Origin: Actinomycetes bacterium | GTDB taxonomy: Bacteria; Actinomycetota; Actinomycetes; Propionibacteriales; Nocardioidaceae | Assembly (NCBI GenBank): GCA_023396115.1 | Contig: JAEWXC010000093.1 | Span: 1 to 22,031 of the forward strand | DNA length: 22,031 nt | Direction: 5' to 3' | Shown here: piece after piece, positions 14,684-21,548 of the stretch | Layout: the number at the start of each line of letters is the position of its first letter | How positions within the stretch are numbered: the stretch's first letter is position 1 | Notes under the pieces: generated by a model | The model's input: the letters and a program-made list of their open reading frames with translations, nothing else | What the model was told of the DNA's origin: nothing | The model's database searches: none | Made by a program: the position numbers and the translations under genes

Positions 14684-15304
14684 ATGAGCGGAGCCCAGCG
14701 CGGACAGCGCGGCGGCGAGCGCCAGTCGGGACGTGGCCGCGACGACCGTCGCGGTGCAGGTGCCGACAAGACCGCCTACATCGAGCGTGTCGTCACGATC
14801 AACCGTGTGGCCAAGGTCGTGAAGGGTGGTCGTCGCTTCAGCTTCACCGCCCTCGTCGTCGTCGGTGACGGTGACGGCCTGGTCGGCGTCGGCTACGGCA
14901 AGGCCAAGGAAGTTCCCGCGGCCATCGCCAAGGGTGTCGAGGAGGCCAAGAAGAACTTCTTCCGGGTCCCCCGTGTCCAGGGCACCATCCCGCACCCGGT
15001 CCAGGGTGAGAAGGCTGCCGGCGTGGTCATGCTGCGTCCGGCCGCCCCGGGTACCGGTGTCATCGCCGGTGGTCCGGTGCGCGCGGTCCTCGAGGCCGCC
15101 GGCATCCACGACATCCTGAGCAAGTCGCTCGGGTCGTCCAACCAGATCAACATCGTGCACGCGACCGTCGAGGCGCTGCGGATGCTGGAGGAGCCCGAGG
15201 CTGTTGCCTCGCGCCGTGGTCTCCCGGTCGAGCAGGTCGCCCCGGCGGCCCTGCTCAAGGCACGTGCCGAGGGCATCGCCGCGGCCGCGGAGGTGTCGGT
15301 CTGA
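14684..15304 (+). CDS. rpsE: 30S ribosomal protein S5 with Arg/Gly-rich N-terminal extension
   Basis: 206 residues. Residues 1-28 are Arg/Gly/Gln-rich and low complexity (SGAQRGQRGGERQSGRGRDD); the double-stranded-RNA-binding-like core begins at AYIERVVTINRVAKVVKGGR. GDGDGLVGVGYGKAKEVPAA and PAAPGTGVIAGGPVRAVLEA are the conserved family blocks. S5 acts in decoding fidelity and the mRNA entry channel. ATG 14684 follows AGAGG (14671-14675) by eight bases. The basic extension is common in actinobacterial S5. Its stop overlaps rpmD by one base. Confidence 0.98.
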   Translation: MSGAQRGQRGGERQSGRGRDDRRGAGADKTAYIERVVTINRVAKVVKGGRRFSFTALVVVGDGDGLVGVGYGKAKEVPAAIAKGVEEAKKNFFRVPRVQGTIPHPVQGEKAAGVVMLRPAAPGTGVIAGGPVRAVLEAAGIHDILSKSLGSSNQINIVHATVEALRMLEEPEAVASRRGLPVEQVAPAALLKARAEGIAAAAEVSV

Positions 15305-15486
15305 TGGCGCAGCTGAAGATCACCCAGAACAAGTCCACCATCGGCTGCAAGAAGAACCAGCGCGACTCCGTTCGCTCGCTCGGTCTGAAGCGCATCGGTG
15401 ACGTGGTCGTCAAGGAGGACCGCCCCGAGATCCGCGGGATGGTCCAGACCGTCCGTCACCTGGTGACGGTCGAGGAGGTCGACTGA
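15304..15486 (+). CDS. rpmD: 50S ribosomal protein L30
   Basis: 60 residues, standard bacterial short L30. LKITQNKSTIGCKKNQRDSV and RSLGLKRIGDVVVKEDRPEI are diagnostic, followed by VQTVRHLVTVEEVD. TGATG overlap with rpsE means translation is probably coupled. It is separated from rplO by one base, and its 3' end carries GAGGAGG (15472-15478), the rplO ribosome binding site. Confidence 0.97.
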   Translation: MAQLKITQNKSTIGCKKNQRDSVRSLGLKRIGDVVVKEDRPEIRGMVQTVRHLVTVEEVD

Positions 15487-15487
15487 C

Positions 15488-15928
15488 ATGGCTCTCAAGC
15501 TGCACCACCTGCGTCCGGCCCCCGGCGCCAAGACCGCCAAGACCCGCGTGGGTCGTGGTGAGGGCTCCAAGGGTAAGACTGCCGGTCGCGGTACCAAGGG
15601 CACCAAGGCGCGTTACCAGGTTCCGGTTGCCTTCGAGGGTGGCCAGATGCCGATCCACATGCGTCTGCCGAAGCTCAAGGGCTTCAAGAACCCCTTCAAG
15701 GTCGAGTTCCAGGTCGTGAACCTGGACAAGATCAACGAGCTCTTCCCTGACGGTGGCGCGGTCACCGTCGAGGACCTCGTGGCCAAGGGCGCGGTCCGCA
15801 AGGGCCAGCCGGTCAAGGTCCTGGGCCAGGGCGAGATCTCGGTCGCCGTGCAGGTGAGCGCCCAGGCGTTCTCCGGCTCGGCGGAGGAGAAGATCACCGC
15901 TGCCGGTGGCAGCACCACGGTGGTCTGA
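15488..15928 (+). CDS. rplO: 50S ribosomal protein L15
   Basis: 146 residues. MALKLHHLRPAPGAKTAKTR, the glycine-rich basic GEGSKGKTAGRGTKGTKAR, then FEGGQMPIHMRLPKLKGFKN and the C-terminal GQPVKVLGQGEI with FSGSAEEKITAAGG. L15 is an assembly hub of the 50S subunit. The start has GAGGAGG nine bases upstream. It is the last ribosomal gene of the block and is followed by a 204-base spacer with a strong hairpin and a new promoter. Confidence 0.97.
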   Translation: MALKLHHLRPAPGAKTAKTRVGRGEGSKGKTAGRGTKGTKARYQVPVAFEGGQMPIHMRLPKLKGFKNPFKVEFQVVNLDKINELFPDGGAVTVEDLVAKGAVRKGQPVKVLGQGEISVAVQVSAQAFSGSAEEKITAAGGSTTVV

Positions 15929-15947
15929 GCCACCCAGCGACAAGCTG

Positions 15948-15990
15948 CGGGGCACGGCAGCAGTGACCAGTTCACTGCGACCGTGCCCCG
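15948..15990 (+). terminator. Strong hairpin after rplO
   Basis: CGGGGCACGG (15948-15957) pairs with CCGTGCCCCG (15981-15990). After a 2x2 internal loop, GCAGTGA (15960-15966) pairs with TCACTGC (15972-15978) around a CCAGT loop: 17 base pairs in all. Only 20 bases after the rplO stop and without a T run, it fits an actinobacterial intrinsic terminator or attenuator closing the spc group. Confidence 0.65.
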
Positions 15991-16061
15991 TTGCCGTCCG
16001 CCCGGTTCCACGACCGGTCGGGTCCGGCGTCCGCAGTGGCGTCGGTGGCCTCGGTCACGGC

Positions 16062-16070
16062 TGTTAGGCT
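16062..16070 (+). promoter_or_regulatory. Extended -10 promoter upstream of secY
   Basis: TGTTAGGCT is a TGN extension plus TAGGCT (16065-16070), matching the actinobacterial TANNNT -10. The -35 position (around 16042-16047, TCGGTG) is poor, as is usual for extended -10 promoters. Initiation near 16077 would give a leader of about 55 bases before the secY GTG. The leader contains a GGCTC/GAGCC stem capped by CCC-GTGA-GGG. Confidence 0.5.
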
Positions 16071-16132
16071 TCCCCGGGCTCCCCCGTGAGGGTGGTGAGC
16101 CGGATCTTTTTCGTTACCAGAAAGAGGAACCA

Positions 16133-17431
16133 GTGCTAGGCGCCTTCGCCAACGCTTTCCGCACCCCGGACCTGCGACGCAAGTTGCTGTTCGTGCTGCT
16201 GATCGTCACGGTCTTCCGGTTCGGCTCCCAGGTCCCCACCCCGGGCGTGCACGTCGCGAACGTGCAGAACTGCCTCGAGGGGGTCCAGGACCAGAGCCTG
16301 TACTCGCTGATCAACCTGTTCTCCGGCGGGGCGTTGCTGCAGCTGACCGTGTTCGCGCTCGGGATCATGCCCTACATCACCGCGAGCATCATCCTGCAGC
16401 TCCTGGTGGTCGTGATCCCGCGTCTGGAGGCCCTCAAGAAGGAGGGGCAGTCCGGCCAGGCGAAGATCACCCAGTACACCCGGTACCTCACCCTGGGCCT
16501 GGCGGTCCTGCAGGCCACCGGCATGGTGGCCCTGGCCCGCTCGCGCAGCCTGTTCCAGGGCTGCGACCTGCCGCTGCTGCACAACGAGGACAGCGTCGCC
16601 AGCTTCCTGGTCATGGTGATCACCATGACCGCCGGTACCGCCGTCATCATGTGGCTGGGTGAGCAGATCACCGAGCGCGGCGTCGGCAACGGCATGTCGA
16701 TCCTCATCTTCTGCCAGGTCGTCGCGACCTTCCCGGGCTCGCTGTGGGACGTCAAGGTCCGCCTCGGCTGGGGCACCTTCGCGATCGTCCTGGCCATCGG
16801 TCTGGCGCTGGTCGCCGGTGTGGTCTTCATCGAGCAGGCGCAGCGACGCATCCCGGTGCAGTACGCGCGCCGCATGGTGGGCCGCAAGATGTTCGGCGGC
16901 AACTCGACCTACATCCCGCTGAAGGTCAACCAGGCCGGCATCATCCCGGTCATCTTCGCCTCCTCGCTGCTCTCCCTGCCCGGCATGGCCGTGCAGTTCA
17001 ACCAGAGCAGCGACAACCCGGTCATCAAGTTCTTCAACGAGTACCTCGTCGGCGGGGACCACCCGCTGTACATGGCGCTCTTCTTCGCGATGATCATCTT
17101 CTTCACGTACTTCTACGTCTCGATCACCTTCAACCCCGAAGAGGTCGCCGACAACATGAAGAAGTACGGCGGGTTCGTCCCGGGCATCCGGGCCGGTCGG
17201 GCCACCGAGCAGTACCTCAGCTACGTGCTCAGCCGCCTGACGTTCCCCGGCTCGCTCTACCTGGGCCTGATCTCGCTGGTGCCGCTGATCGCCTTCGCGG
17301 TGATCAACGCCAACCAGAACTTCCCGTTCGGTGGTACCTCGATCCTCATCATGGTCGGCGTCGCCCTGGACACCGTGAAGCAGATCGAGAGCCAGCTCCA
17401 GCAGCGCAACTACGAAGGATTCCTCCGGTGA
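16133..17431 (+). CDS. secY: Preprotein translocase channel subunit SecY
   Basis: 432 residues, ten predicted membrane helices, normal for SecY. Signature 1 is ALLQLTVFALGIMPYITASI (about residues 67-86) and signature 2 is WLGEQITERGVGNGMSILIF (174-193). The cytoplasmic loop near residues 345-360 carries the conserved arginines that contact SecA and ribosome (GIRAGRATEQYL). It forms the protein-conducting pore with SecE and SecG. GTG start 16133-16135 with AGAGG (16123-16127) five bases upstream; no ATG fits. GTGA overlap with adk. Expression likely comes from its own promoter plus any readthrough from rplO. Confidence 0.98.
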   Translation: MLGAFANAFRTPDLRRKLLFVLLIVTVFRFGSQVPTPGVHVANVQNCLEGVQDQSLYSLINLFSGGALLQLTVFALGIMPYITASIILQLLVVVIPRLEALKKEGQSGQAKITQYTRYLTLGLAVLQATGMVALARSRSLFQGCDLPLLHNEDSVASFLVMVITMTAGTAVIMWLGEQITERGVGNGMSILIFCQVVATFPGSLWDVKVRLGWGTFAIVLAIGLALVAGVVFIEQAQRRIPVQYARRMVGRKMFGGNSTYIPLKVNQAGIIPVIFASSLLSLPGMAVQFNQSSDNPVIKFFNEYLVGGDHPLYMALFFAMIIFFTYFYVSITFNPEEVADNMKKYGGFVPGIRAGRATEQYLSYVLSRLTFPGSLYLGLISLVPLIAFAVINANQNFPFGGTSILIMVGVALDTVKQIESQLQQRNYEGFLR

Positions 17432-18003
17432 GACTGATCATCATGGGGCCCCCCGGGGCCGGCAAGGGCACGCAGGCACGCTTCATCGCCGAGCAGTTCT
17501 CGATCCCCGCCATCTCCACCGGCGACATCTTCCGGGCCAACGTCTCGGCCGGCACCCCGCTGGGCGTCGAGGCCAAGGGCTACATGGACGCCGGCCGCTA
17601 CGTGCCCGACGAGGTCACCAACTCGATGGTGGCCGACCGTCTGGCCCAGGCCGACGCCGCCGAGGGCTTCCTGCTCGACGGGTACCCGCGCACGGTGGCC
17701 CAGGTGCACGAGCTGGACGGCATGCTGGCCGGTGCGGAGACCGAGCTGGACGCCGTGCTGGTGCTGACCGTGGACGGCGAGGAGATCGTCCAGCGGCTGC
17801 TGCACCGGGCGACCGTCGAGGGTCGTGCCGACGACACCGAGGACGTCATCCGCACCCGGCAGCAGGTCTACGCCGAGGAGACGGCCCCGCTGATCGAGGT
17901 CTACCGCGAGCGCGGCCTGCTGGTCGAGGTCGACGGCATGGGCGAGGTCGACGAGGTCACCCAGCGCCTGGCCGAGGCCCTGCGCGCCGCCACCGGGCGC
18001 TGA
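17428..18003 (+). CDS. adk: Adenylate kinase (short-LID form)
   Basis: 191 residues. P-loop GPPGAGKGT at residues 7-15; STGDIFRANV and the AMP-binding FLLDGYPRTVAQ (81-92) follow. The LID region is the short form (ATVEGRADDTEDVIRTR, about 128-144), lacking the roughly 30-residue insert and the zinc-binding cysteines of some Gram-positive enzymes. It catalyses ATP + AMP to 2 ADP in the cytoplasm. GTG 17428 overlaps the secY stop (GTGA), with AAGGA (17415-17419) eight bases upstream. Two bases separate it from map. Confidence 0.97.
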   Translation: MRLIIMGPPGAGKGTQARFIAEQFSIPAISTGDIFRANVSAGTPLGVEAKGYMDAGRYVPDEVTNSMVADRLAQADAAEGFLLDGYPRTVAQVHELDGMLAGAETELDAVLVLTVDGEEIVQRLLHRATVEGRADDTEDVIRTRQQVYAEETAPLIEVYRERGLLVEVDGMGEVDEVTQRLAEALRAATGR

Positions 18004-18005
18004 GC

Positions 18006-18824
18006 GTGGGACTCCTCGACCGCGGGGTGGAGATCAAGAAGCCCGAGCAGATCGACCGGATGCGGGCCGCCGGCCTGGTCGTCGGTCGCACCCTGGAGCT
18101 GCTCCGTGCCGCGGTGCGGCCCGGAATCAGCACCGCCGAGCTCGACGGGATCGCCGAGGACAACATCCGTTCCTCCGGCGCCACCCCGTCGTTCCTGGGC
18201 TACCACGGCTTCACCGGCTCGATCTGCGCCTCGGTCAACGAGGAGGTCGTGCACGGGATCCCCGGGCCCCGCACCCTCGAGGCCGGCGACGTCATCTCCA
18301 TCGACTGCGGTGCGATCGTGGACGGCTGGCACGGCGACGCCGCGATCACCGTCCCGGTCGGCGAGGTCCCGGCCGAGGTCACCGAGCTGATCCGGGTCAC
18401 CGAGGAGGCGATGTGGCACGGGATCGCCGCCGCCCGCCTGGGTGGTCGGGTCACCGACATCAGCCACGCCGTGGAGACCTACGTCCGTTCCCAGGGCGAG
18501 TACGGGATCCTCGAGGACTACGTCGGGCACGGCATCGGGTCGCAGATGCACCAGCCGCCGAACGTGCCCAACTTCGGGCGCGCCGGTCGTGGGCCCAAGC
18601 TGGTGCAGGGTCTCGCGCTCGCGGTCGAGCCGATGATCACGCTCGGCACCAAGGAGACCGACGTGCTCGACGACGACTGGACCGTGGTCACCACGGACGG
18701 GTCGTGGGCCGCGCACTCGGAGAACACCTTCACCCTCACCCCGAACGGGGCGTGGGTGCTGACCGCCCTGGACGGCGGCGAGGCCAAGCTGGCCGAGCTC
18801 GGCGTCCCCTTCGGCGGTCGCTGA
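18006..18824 (+). CDS. map: Type I methionine aminopeptidase
   Basis: 272 residues, GTG start two bases after adk. The five metal ligands of the pita-bread fold are all in place: D100 (SIDCGA), D111 (HGDAAIT), H175 (GHGIG), E208 (VEPMI) and E239 (HSENTF). The substrate-contacting histidines H83 (VVHGIPG) and H182 (MHQPP) are also present. It lacks the N-terminal zinc-finger/SH3-binding extension seen in one actinobacterial paralogue. It removes initiator Met from nascent proteins, so it fits functionally with the ribosomal block. The family usually precedes infA; here terC follows instead. Confidence 0.97.
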   Translation: MGLLDRGVEIKKPEQIDRMRAAGLVVGRTLELLRAAVRPGISTAELDGIAEDNIRSSGATPSFLGYHGFTGSICASVNEEVVHGIPGPRTLEAGDVISIDCGAIVDGWHGDAAITVPVGEVPAEVTELIRVTEEAMWHGIAAARLGGRVTDISHAVETYVRSQGEYGILEDYVGHGIGSQMHQPPNVPNFGRAGRGPKLVQGLALAVEPMITLGTKETDVLDDDWTVVTTDGSWAAHSENTFTLTPNGAWVLTALDGGEAKLAELGVPFGGR

Positions 18825-18835
18825 ACCCCCACGCA

Positions 18836-18879
18836 GGCCCGGCCGCCCGCCAGGTGGGTGGATTGGCCCCGTCCGGGCC
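18836..18879 (+). terminator. Inverted repeats after map
   Basis: GGCCCGG (18836-18842) pairs with CCGGGCC (18873-18879), enclosing a second stem CCGCCC (18843-18848) with GGGTGG (18856-18861). The structure begins 12 bases after the map stop and probably ends or attenuates the secY-adk-map transcript. It overlaps the -35 region of the candidate terC promoter. Confidence 0.45.
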
Positions 18880-18893
18880 GCCCGTGGAAGAAT
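18863..18893 (+). promoter_or_regulatory. Candidate promoter for the riboswitch-terC transcript
   Basis: TTGGCC (18863-18868) and AAGAAT (18888-18893) with a 19-base spacer would start transcription near base 18900, just before the first paired base of the riboswitch (18902). The -10 lacks the first T of TANNNT and the spacer is long, so the call leans on position. Confidence 0.35.
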
Positions 18894-18901
18894 TGTCGAC
18901 T

Positions 18902-18998
18902 CCGGCAGGGGAGTATTCCTCGACAAGGGTGTCGTCATCACGGTCGCGTCGCGCGACCCGGTGCCCTGGGCTCGCGAGCGAGCGGAAGAGACCTCCGG
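18902..18998 (+). ncRNA. yybP-ykoY family manganese riboswitch aptamer
   Basis: The aptamer has the family layout. P1 is formed by CCGG-C-AGG (18902-18909, one bulged C) with CCTCCGG (18992-18998). The hallmark GGGGAGTA (18908-18915) follows directly. After CGACA/TGTCG (18921-18925 with 18930-18934) comes the second conserved loop TCATCAC (18935-18941). A long hairpin GGTCGCG/CGCGACC follows (18942-18948 with 18952-18958). The 3' side ends GGAAGAGACCT, comparable with the AAGACCU end of known members. Known members bind Mn2+ and most often control MntP, TerC or P-type ATPase genes; the gene downstream is terC-like, which strongly supports the call. Secondary structure was drawn by hand. Confidence 0.87.
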
Positions 18999-19004
18999 CG
19001 AACC

Positions 19005-19054
19005 ACCTGTAACGTGCTGGGCACGTAGCAGGTCCGCGCCGACGCTCGAAGGAG
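19005..19054 (+). promoter_or_regulatory. Expression-platform hairpin and ribosome binding site of terC
   Basis: ACCTG (19005-19009) pairs with CAGGT (19029-19033) and ACGTGC (19012-19017) with GCACGT (19021-19026), an 11-bp stem with a small internal loop, lying between the aptamer and AAGGAG (19049-19054). No T run follows. The 3' strand of P1 contains CTCC (18993-18996), complementary to the GGAG of the ribosome binding site, so P1 formation and site access may be mutually linked. This would give Mn2+-dependent translation, by inference. Confidence 0.5.
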
Positions 19055-19061
19055 CACTGAC

Positions 19062-20081
19062 TTGGACATCTTCACCAACTCGATCGCCAGCCCGGCGGTC
19101 TGGGGCATCACCATCGCCATCGCGGTGGCGGTGTTCGCCGTCGACCTGCTGGTGATCGCCCGCCGGCCGCACGAGCCGACCATGGCCGAGGTGAGCCGCC
19201 ACCTGGCGTTCTTCATCGGTCTGGCGCTCGTCTTCGGCGTGTGCATCTGGTTCTTCGCCGAGCCGCACGGTCTCTCCCAGCACCCCGGACCGGAGTTCTT
19301 CGCCGGCTGGTTGACCGAGTACTCGCTGTCGATCGACAACCTGTTCATCTTCATCATCATCATGAGCAAGTTCGCGGTCCCGCGGCAGTACCAGCAGACC
19401 GCCCTGATGATCGGCATCATCATGGCGCTGGTCATGCGGGCGATCTTCATCGTCCTGGGCGCCGCGGCCATCAACCAGTTCAGCTGGGTCTTCTACATCT
19501 TCGGCCTCTTCCTGGTCTTCACGGCCGTCAAGCTGGCCAAGGAGGGCGGCGAGGACGACGAGGAGTACACCGAGCCGGCGCTGACCCGCTTCGCGCGGCG
19601 GCACTTCCCGGTCGCCCAGGACTGGAACGGTGTGCACCTGACGGTGCGCGAGGGCGGCAAGCGACTGCTGACCCCGATGTTCCTGGTGATCCTCACCCTG
19701 GGCATGACCGACCTGCTGTTCGCGCTGGACTCGATCCCCGCGATCTACGGCCTCACCCAGGACCCCTACCTGGTCTTCACCGCGAACATCTTCGCGCTGA
19801 TGGGCCTGCGGCAGCTGTACTTCCTCATCGGTGGCCTGCTGCAGAAGCTGGTCTACCTGTCCTACGGCCTGTCGTTCCTGCTGCTGTTCATCGGCGTCAA
19901 GCTGGTCATGCACGCGATGAGCCACAACGAGCTGGGCTTCATCAACGGCGGCGAGCACATCGAGTGGGTCCCGGACATCCCGATCTGGGTGTCCCTGGGC
20001 GTCATCATCGGCACCCTGGTGGTGACCGCGGTGCTGAGCCTGGCCAAGACCCGCTCGGACGAGCGCAAGCAGCGCGCCTGA
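19062..20081 (+). CDS. TerC/Alx-family membrane protein, probable Mn2+ exporter
   Basis: 339 residues starting at TTG (19062-19064), supported by AAGGAG seven bases upstream and absence of a nearby in-frame ATG or GTG with a site. About nine membrane helices. Conserved acidic membrane motifs: EYSLSIDNLFIF (about residues 86-97) and TDLLFALDSIPAIYG (216-230). A charged cytoplasmic loop EGGEDDEEYTEPALTRFARR (161-180) separates the halves. TerC was named for tellurium resistance, but riboswitch-linked members export or handle Mn2+ (Alx, MeeF/MeeY type). The riboswitch upstream points to manganese here. Ends before a long bidirectional hairpin. Confidence 0.93.
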   Translation: MDIFTNSIASPAVWGITIAIAVAVFAVDLLVIARRPHEPTMAEVSRHLAFFIGLALVFGVCIWFFAEPHGLSQHPGPEFFAGWLTEYSLSIDNLFIFIIIMSKFAVPRQYQQTALMIGIIMALVMRAIFIVLGAAAINQFSWVFYIFGLFLVFTAVKLAKEGGEDDEEYTEPALTRFARRHFPVAQDWNGVHLTVREGGKRLLTPMFLVILTLGMTDLLFALDSIPAIYGLTQDPYLVFTANIFALMGLRQLYFLIGGLLQKLVYLSYGLSFLLLFIGVKLVMHAMSHNELGFINGGEHIEWVPDIPIWVSLGVIIGTLVVTAVLSLAKTRSDERKQRA

Positions 20082-20092
20082 CGCACCCACGC

Positions 20093-20127
20093 ACGACGCC
20101 CGGCCCCCTGGTGGGGTCGGGCGTCGT
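20093..20127. terminator. Bidirectional terminator between terC and the kinase gene
   Basis: ACGACGCCCG (20093-20102) pairs with CGGGCGTCGT (20118-20127), continued by a G-T pair and CCCC (20104-20107) with GGGG (20113-20116): a 15-bp stem around a five-base loop. It lies 11 bases after the terC stop and 20 bases beyond the stop of the convergent kinase gene, so it can serve both. No T run on either strand. Confidence 0.75.
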
Positions 20128-20147
20128 CGTGTGCGGGGGCGGGCGGG

Positions 20148-21548
20148 TCAGGCCACGCAGTCGCGTCCGTAGGGCGACTCGACGCTGCCGCGCACCAGGC
20201 GCACCTGGACGCAGACCGGGCCCGTGGAGCGGATCGTCACCTCGGTCTCCTCGGCGTCGGTCCGGGCCCACCGGCCCGACTCCTCGACCTGCCACAGCCA
20301 GCGGTCGCCGGTCTCCAGCGCCTCGTCGGTGGTCCAGGAGATCCGGACCCGGCCCTCACTGGCACGTTCGGCCGTCACCGCGGGCGCCACCCGGAGCTCG
20401 TCGGTGTCCAGCGGGAGCGGGGTGCTGGCCGTGGTGGGGGTGCCGTCGCCGGGGCGGTCGCCCCCGGACAGGCCCCCGGAGGCCCACACCGCCGCGACCC
20501 CGCCGACCACGGCCACGGCGGCCAGGACGGCCCACACCACGGCACTGCGGCGCCGGGGCTCGGGCTCCTCGGTCTGGACCGCGGGGGTCACCTTGCGGGG
20601 GTGCGAGGCGGAGACCACCTGGACCGGACGGACCTGGGTGCCGGACTCCTCGTCCTGCGGGCCGGGGTGCATCGGTTGGGCGGTCCGGTCGCCCTCGACC
20701 GCGACCTGGGTGCGCGGCCAGCCCTGCGCGGACTGGACCTGCTGCAGCGCCCGGGCCACCTCCAGGGCGCTGGAGGGGCGCTGGCCGGGCTGCTTGGCCA
20801 GGCACTGCTGCAGCAGCCGGTCCAGCGCCGGCGGCACGTCGGGTCGCTGGGTGGCTGGGGGAGAGGCGTGCAGGATCCGGGCGCTCAGCGCCCGGGTGGA
20901 GTTGTCCCCGTTGGGGATCGAGAACGGCGAGCGCCCCACCAGCAGGTGCCAGATCGTGGCGCCCAGGGAGTAGACGTCGGAGGCCACCGACCCGTTGGAG
21001 CGGCCGTCGAGCAGCTCCGGGGGAGACCACGGGTAGGAGACCCGGACGTCGGACTCGGTGGCGACGTCGGTCATGTGCCCGGCGATGCCGAAGTCGGTCA
21101 GGGCCGGCTCGTGGTAGCTGGTCACCAGCACGTTGCTGGGCTTGATGTCGCGGTGCAGGATCCCCGAGCGGTGCGCGGTCTCGATCGCCGAGGCCAGCTT
21201 GATGCCGGTCGACACCGCGTCCGGGACCGACATCGGGTTGTGCCGCACCCGGACCCCCAGGTCCGGCGGCGGGCAGTAGCGCATCACCAGGTAGGGGCGT
21301 CCGGTGTCCGGGGTCAGCCCGGCGGTGACCACCGAGACGATGTAGGGGTGGTCGGCCAGCCGGGCCATCGCGTTCGCCTCGGCGGTGAACAGCTGCTTCT
21401 CCCGCTCGGTGACCTCGATGTCGGGGCGCACCACCTTGACCGCCACGCGCTGGCGCGGCCACTCCTGCTCGTAGAGGAAGACGTCGGCGAAACCGCCGGA
21501 CCCCAGGTGCTCGATGAAGGTGAAGCCGGGCAGACGGGGAGCACTCAC
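20148..21548 (-). CDS. Membrane-anchored Hanks-type Ser/Thr protein kinase
   Basis: 466 residues, GTG start (21546-21548) in a GTGA overlap with the FHA gene. Kinase domain about 8-270: Gly loop GSGGFADV (16-23), catalytic Lys in VAVKVV (K38), HRDIKPSN (132-139), DFG (152-154), SPPE in the APE position and DVYSLGATIWHLL (191-203). All catalytic residues are present, so it should be active. A juxtamembrane linker (271-334), one helix (about 335-358) and an extracellular part of about 100 residues follow. The last 75 residues resemble a fibronectin-III-like fold and end with two Cys (446, 464) that may pair. No PASTA repeats, so it is not PknB. The ligand of the outer domain is unknown. Confidence 0.93.
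   Translation of the reverse strand: MSAPRLPGFTFIEHLGSGGFADVFLYEQEWPRQRVAVKVVRPDIEVTEREKQLFTAEANAMARLADHPYIVSVVTAGLTPDTGRPYLVMRYCPPPDLGVRVRHNPMSVPDAVSTGIKLASAIETAHRSGILHRDIKPSNVLVTSYHEPALTDFGIAGHMTDVATESDVRVSYPWSPPELLDGRSNGSVASDVYSLGATIWHLLVGRSPFSIPNGDNSTRALSARILHASPPATQRPDVPPALDRLLQQCLAKQPGQRPSSALEVARALQQVQSAQGWPRTQVAVEGDRTAQPMHPGPQDEESGTQVRPVQVVSASHPRKVTPAVQTEEPEPRRRSAVVWAVLAAVAVVGGVAAVWASGGLSGGDRPGDGTPTTASTPLPLDTDELRVAPAVTAERASEGRVRISWTTDEALETGDRWLWQVEESGRWARTDAEETEVTIRSTGPVCVQVRLVRGSVESPYGRDCVA

Noticed and set aside
12862..14769. 635-codon minus-strand frame opposite rplE-rpsE
   Set aside because: Shadow of five ribosomal protein genes, with composition typical of an antisense frame in high-GC DNA.
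17901..20090. Very long open frame on the minus strand (729 codons) opposite map and terC
   Set aside because: It lies antisense to two clearly conserved genes, is low complexity and rich in Asp, Gly, Gln and His, and arises from strong GC bias at third positions. No recognisable domain.
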